DNA from: Bifidobacterium tibiigranuli
GTDB taxonomy: Bacteria; Actinomycetota; Actinomycetes; Actinomycetales; Bifidobacteriaceae
DNA length: 64,000 nucleotides
Direction: 5' to 3'
Assembly: GCF_009371885.1 (NCBI RefSeq)
Contig: NZ_QLZA01000002.1
Coordinates: 124,001-188,000 of the forward strand
Within the stretch, counting starts at the first letter, position 1. The number at the start of each line of letters is the position of its first letter. Shown in pieces: positions 61,682-64,000 of the stretch. Under the pieces are notes generated by a model that saw nothing but the letters and a program-made list of their open reading frames with translations, was not told the DNA's origin and did no database searches. Made by a program: the position numbers and the translations under genes.

Positions 61682-63992
61682 GCACCTTAGCTTCGAACAA
61701 GACGGCCTGCGCCGGATGCAGCGAGGGCACGTGTAGGCCGTAAGTCTGCAAGGTCCGCCCGTCGAGCGCGATGCCTTCGGCATTCCACCAGCCGCTTGGG
61801 CTTTGCGCGTTTGTGATATCGCTGCCGAGGTCTCGGTTTACAGCCAACGGCCGCACGCGGTACACGGCGTCCGGGTCCAAGCCGGGCAGACGTACCGGCG
61901 CGGCAGGATAGGTGCCCGAGGTGGTGCGCTGCGTGAAGCGATAGACCACTCTCGACCCGTCAGTGCTCACCACGCCGTCCAGCTGCACAGCTGGGTCAAG
62001 GCAATCGCCGTGAACGACCAAGCCGGAGGCGAAATCGGCGCGATGCTCCTTGAATGCCTTCACCCACGCTGCGAGTTCGGCAAGCGATTGCGCTGATTGC
62101 TTCAGTAGATTCCACTCGATGCCCATATGCCCGAAGAACGCCATTGCCATGCGCAATTCCTGACTCGTGGCGCGCATCGTGGAATGTGCTGGGCTGGCTC
62201 CCACATGCTCGCCCATCATCTCGGGTGGCACCAGCAGCGAGGTGTAGCGCTGAATCGTGGCGCGCTCCACCGGGTCGACACAGTCGGAAACCCACACCCG
62301 GCTGGCGAATTCGAGGATGCCGAGGTCGATGCGCCCACCGCCGGATGCGCAACTTTCGATTTCCAAGCCCGGATGCTTTTGCCGAAGCGCACGGAATATC
62401 TCATACACGGCTAGGGTCTGCGCATGCACCATCGGCCGACCGCTGCGCGGCGACACCGCCTCGGTGACGAGCTTGTTATGGTCCCATTTGATGTAGTCGA
62501 TACCCAGCCCGCCAACCAGCGCGTCCATGCAGCCGAGGATGTAACCGCGCGCCTCCGGATTGCTCAGATCGATGACCTGCTGCGAGCGCCCCTGCATCGG
62601 CAGACGGTTCGGCGTGGGCTTCGCGATCCAATCGGGGTGGGCGCCGGCCACGTCGGAATCGGGGCTTATCATCTCAGGCTCGAACCACAGGCCGAATTCC
62701 ATGCCCAGCGCATGCACATAGTCCGCGAGCGCCTTGAGGCTTTTGCTCCCTTCGGGCCAGACCTGCGGCGAAATCTGCCAATCGCCCAAGGCCGTGGTGT
62801 CGTCACGGCGACTGCCGAACCAGCCGTCATCAACCACGAAGCGCTCCACGCCGGATTGTTTGGCCTTGTCCGCGAGCGCCTTCAGGGTATCGAAATCATG
62901 GTTGAAATACACGGCTTCCCAAGTGTTCAGTATCACCGGGCGCGGCTTGGCCGCCAGCTCCGGATGCTGCGAGCGGAGCTGTGCGTGGAAGCGCTGGGCG
63001 ATCTCGTTGAGTCCATCGCCGTACGCGCCGTAGAGCCAGGGGGTGATGTAGGAATCGGAGTCGGGCTCTGCACCGGTGCCACCTGACACGTCGGAATCTG
63101 CACGATTGGAGGAATCGGCTGCATCGGCATCGGCATCGGCAAAATTGGCGATGCCGCCATTCTGCGCGTCGCTCTCAAATTGGCCTTGCAATACGATTTC
63201 CCCGCCGAGCAGCACTTCGCCGCCGCTGATCTGGCCTTGCGTGTAGGCGTTGCGCTCGGCCGCCAGCACGCTGTTGCCACTCCACGCCGTGTGCACCGCG
63301 TATGCCTCGCCGCGCTCGAAACCGAAGCCGGGCACGCCGATGGTCATCAGCAGTGACGCATCGAAATCGGGCCGGCCAGTCATGGAGACGCGCTCGATGC
63401 GCTCCTGCTGCAGCATCTGGCGCTGCGGATGGCGTTCGCGCAGGTGATGTCCGCTCGTGGTCAGCAGTTCAAGCGCACCCGCAGGCACGCCGAAGCCGAG
63501 CTCCACCTTGTCGACGGCCAACTCGCCCACGCCGGTGTTGCGAACTTCGGCCCGCTGCCGCACCAAGCCGCTGGCCGTCAGCTCGCAAGTCCATGTCAGC
63601 GCGACCCCCTGCCCCTCGTCGGCAGCGTCCACCGTGAACGTCGCCGCGTCGCCATCCTCAATGCGCACATCGGTGACCGCGAACTTGCAGAACAGCTCTA
63701 TGCCTCCGCGCCGCACGACGAACCGTGTGGCCCCGGTCCAGCTTTCGGCCTGCGTCGGCAGCACGCTCGGCCATTGTGTTTCGTCCAACGCACCAGAAAC
63801 CCGCTGTGGCTGCAATGCATCGACCATACTCAGCACGGCTCGCGGATGCGCTAACGGCCGCCCCCAATGCACGACACGCGGCAGCTCATGATCAATCAGC
63901 GCGAGCGCGAAAGCAACTCCCGTCTTCGGCTGGGCCATATATATGGCCTTCACCGCTCGCCCATCGGCCGCAACACCGGTAATCACCTGCAT
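61662..63992 (-). CDS. GH36 alpha-galactosidase
   Basis: 776 residues from the first ATG at 63992, 8 bp from the window edge, so an upstream start cannot be excluded. N-terminal beta-sandwich, then a TIM barrel with nucleophile Asp504 (IKWDHNK), SCASGGGRIDLG, and acid/base Asp570 (VWVSDCVDP). It hydrolyses alpha-galactosides such as melibiose and raffinose in the cytosol. An acidic insertion (about residues 275-314, ADADADAADSS...) is unusual. The 3' end overlaps the ROK gene by 20 bp, tail to tail. Confidence 0.93.
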   Translation of the reverse strand: MQVITGVAADGRAVKAIYMAQPKTGVAFALALIDHELPRVVHWGRPLAHPRAVLSMVDALQPQRVSGALDETQWPSVLPTQAESWTGATRFVVRRGGIELFCKFAVTDVRIEDGDAATFTVDAADEGQGVALTWTCELTASGLVRQRAEVRNTGVGELAVDKVELGFGVPAGALELLTTSGHHLRERHPQRQMLQQERIERVSMTGRPDFDASLLMTIGVPGFGFERGEAYAVHTAWSGNSVLAAERNAYTQGQISGGEVLLGGEIVLQGQFESDAQNGGIANFADADADAADSSNRADSDVSGGTGAEPDSDSYITPWLYGAYGDGLNEIAQRFHAQLRSQHPELAAKPRPVILNTWEAVYFNHDFDTLKALADKAKQSGVERFVVDDGWFGSRRDDTTALGDWQISPQVWPEGSKSLKALADYVHALGMEFGLWFEPEMISPDSDVAGAHPDWIAKPTPNRLPMQGRSQQVIDLSNPEARGYILGCMDALVGGLGIDYIKWDHNKLVTEAVSPRSGRPMVHAQTLAVYEIFRALRQKHPGLEIESCASGGGRIDLGILEFASRVWVSDCVDPVERATIQRYTSLLVPPEMMGEHVGASPAHSTMRATSQELRMAMAFFGHMGIEWNLLKQSAQSLAELAAWVKAFKEHRADFASGLVVHGDCLDPAVQLDGVVSTDGSRVVYRFTQRTTSGTYPAAPVRLPGLDPDAVYRVRPLAVNRDLGSDITNAQSPSGWWNAEGIALDGRTLQTYGLHVPSLHPAQAVLFEAKVLSSPLD

Positions 63993-64000
63993 CGCGGAAT

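Overview
The window is high-GC actinobacterial DNA. Its 16S, 23S and 5S genes, read on the minus strand, have typical Bifidobacterium sequence, with no tRNA in the 16S-23S spacer. Carbohydrate loci run by LacI and ROK regulators fit that genus. I see no transposase, integrase, CRISPR array or tRNA gene.

Layout. 1-6.7 kb: a TatD nuclease, then a sucrose locus (GH32 hydrolase, EIIBCA phosphotransferase permease, LacI regulator) bracketed by 155-bp direct repeats that carry the 3' end of the next gene. 6.6-12.6 kb: an AbiEi/DUF559-like protein, a hairpin- and iteron-rich gap, a P-type cation ATPase, a small CxxC protein and an aldo/keto reductase. 12.8-31.9 kb: two nearly identical rRNA operons in direct orientation. 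Between them lie a LacI regulator, a VOC protein, a ribose-type ABC importer and three toxin-antitoxin traces, of which yefM-yoeB is complete. 32.4-37.1 kb: a sirtuin, threonine ammonia-lyase and a fused trehalose-6-phosphate synthase/phosphatase. 37.5-45.4 kb: an alpha-glucoside locus (GH13, two permeases, binding protein, two LacI regulators). 45.5-56.3 kb: an allantoin catabolic cluster. 56.4-56.9 kb: a block of hairpins. 56.9-64.0 kb: an alpha-galactoside locus (ABC importer without ATPase, ROK regulator, GH36).

The most notable system is the allantoin cluster. An NCS1 permease, allantoin racemase, allantoinase, allantoate amidohydrolase and ureidoglycine-glyoxylate aminotransferase are followed by an 886-residue protein. 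That protein fuses an acetamidase/formamidase domain, an HpxZ/AtzH-like (DUF3225) domain and an HpxY/AtzE-like amidase. Together they suggest uptake of allantoin and breakdown through allantoate and ureidoglycine to glycine plus oxalurate, with the fusion taking oxalurate toward oxamate and perhaps oxalate. A divergent RpiR-type regulator and paired TGAAA/TTTCA-type sites at two promoters suggest common control. The function of the fusion is inferred from domains and neighbours.

The second rRNA operon differs from the first at two bases, both in or next to the A-loop of 23S rRNA. Several conserved enzymes carry low-complexity insertions, and intergenic palindrome families are frequent.
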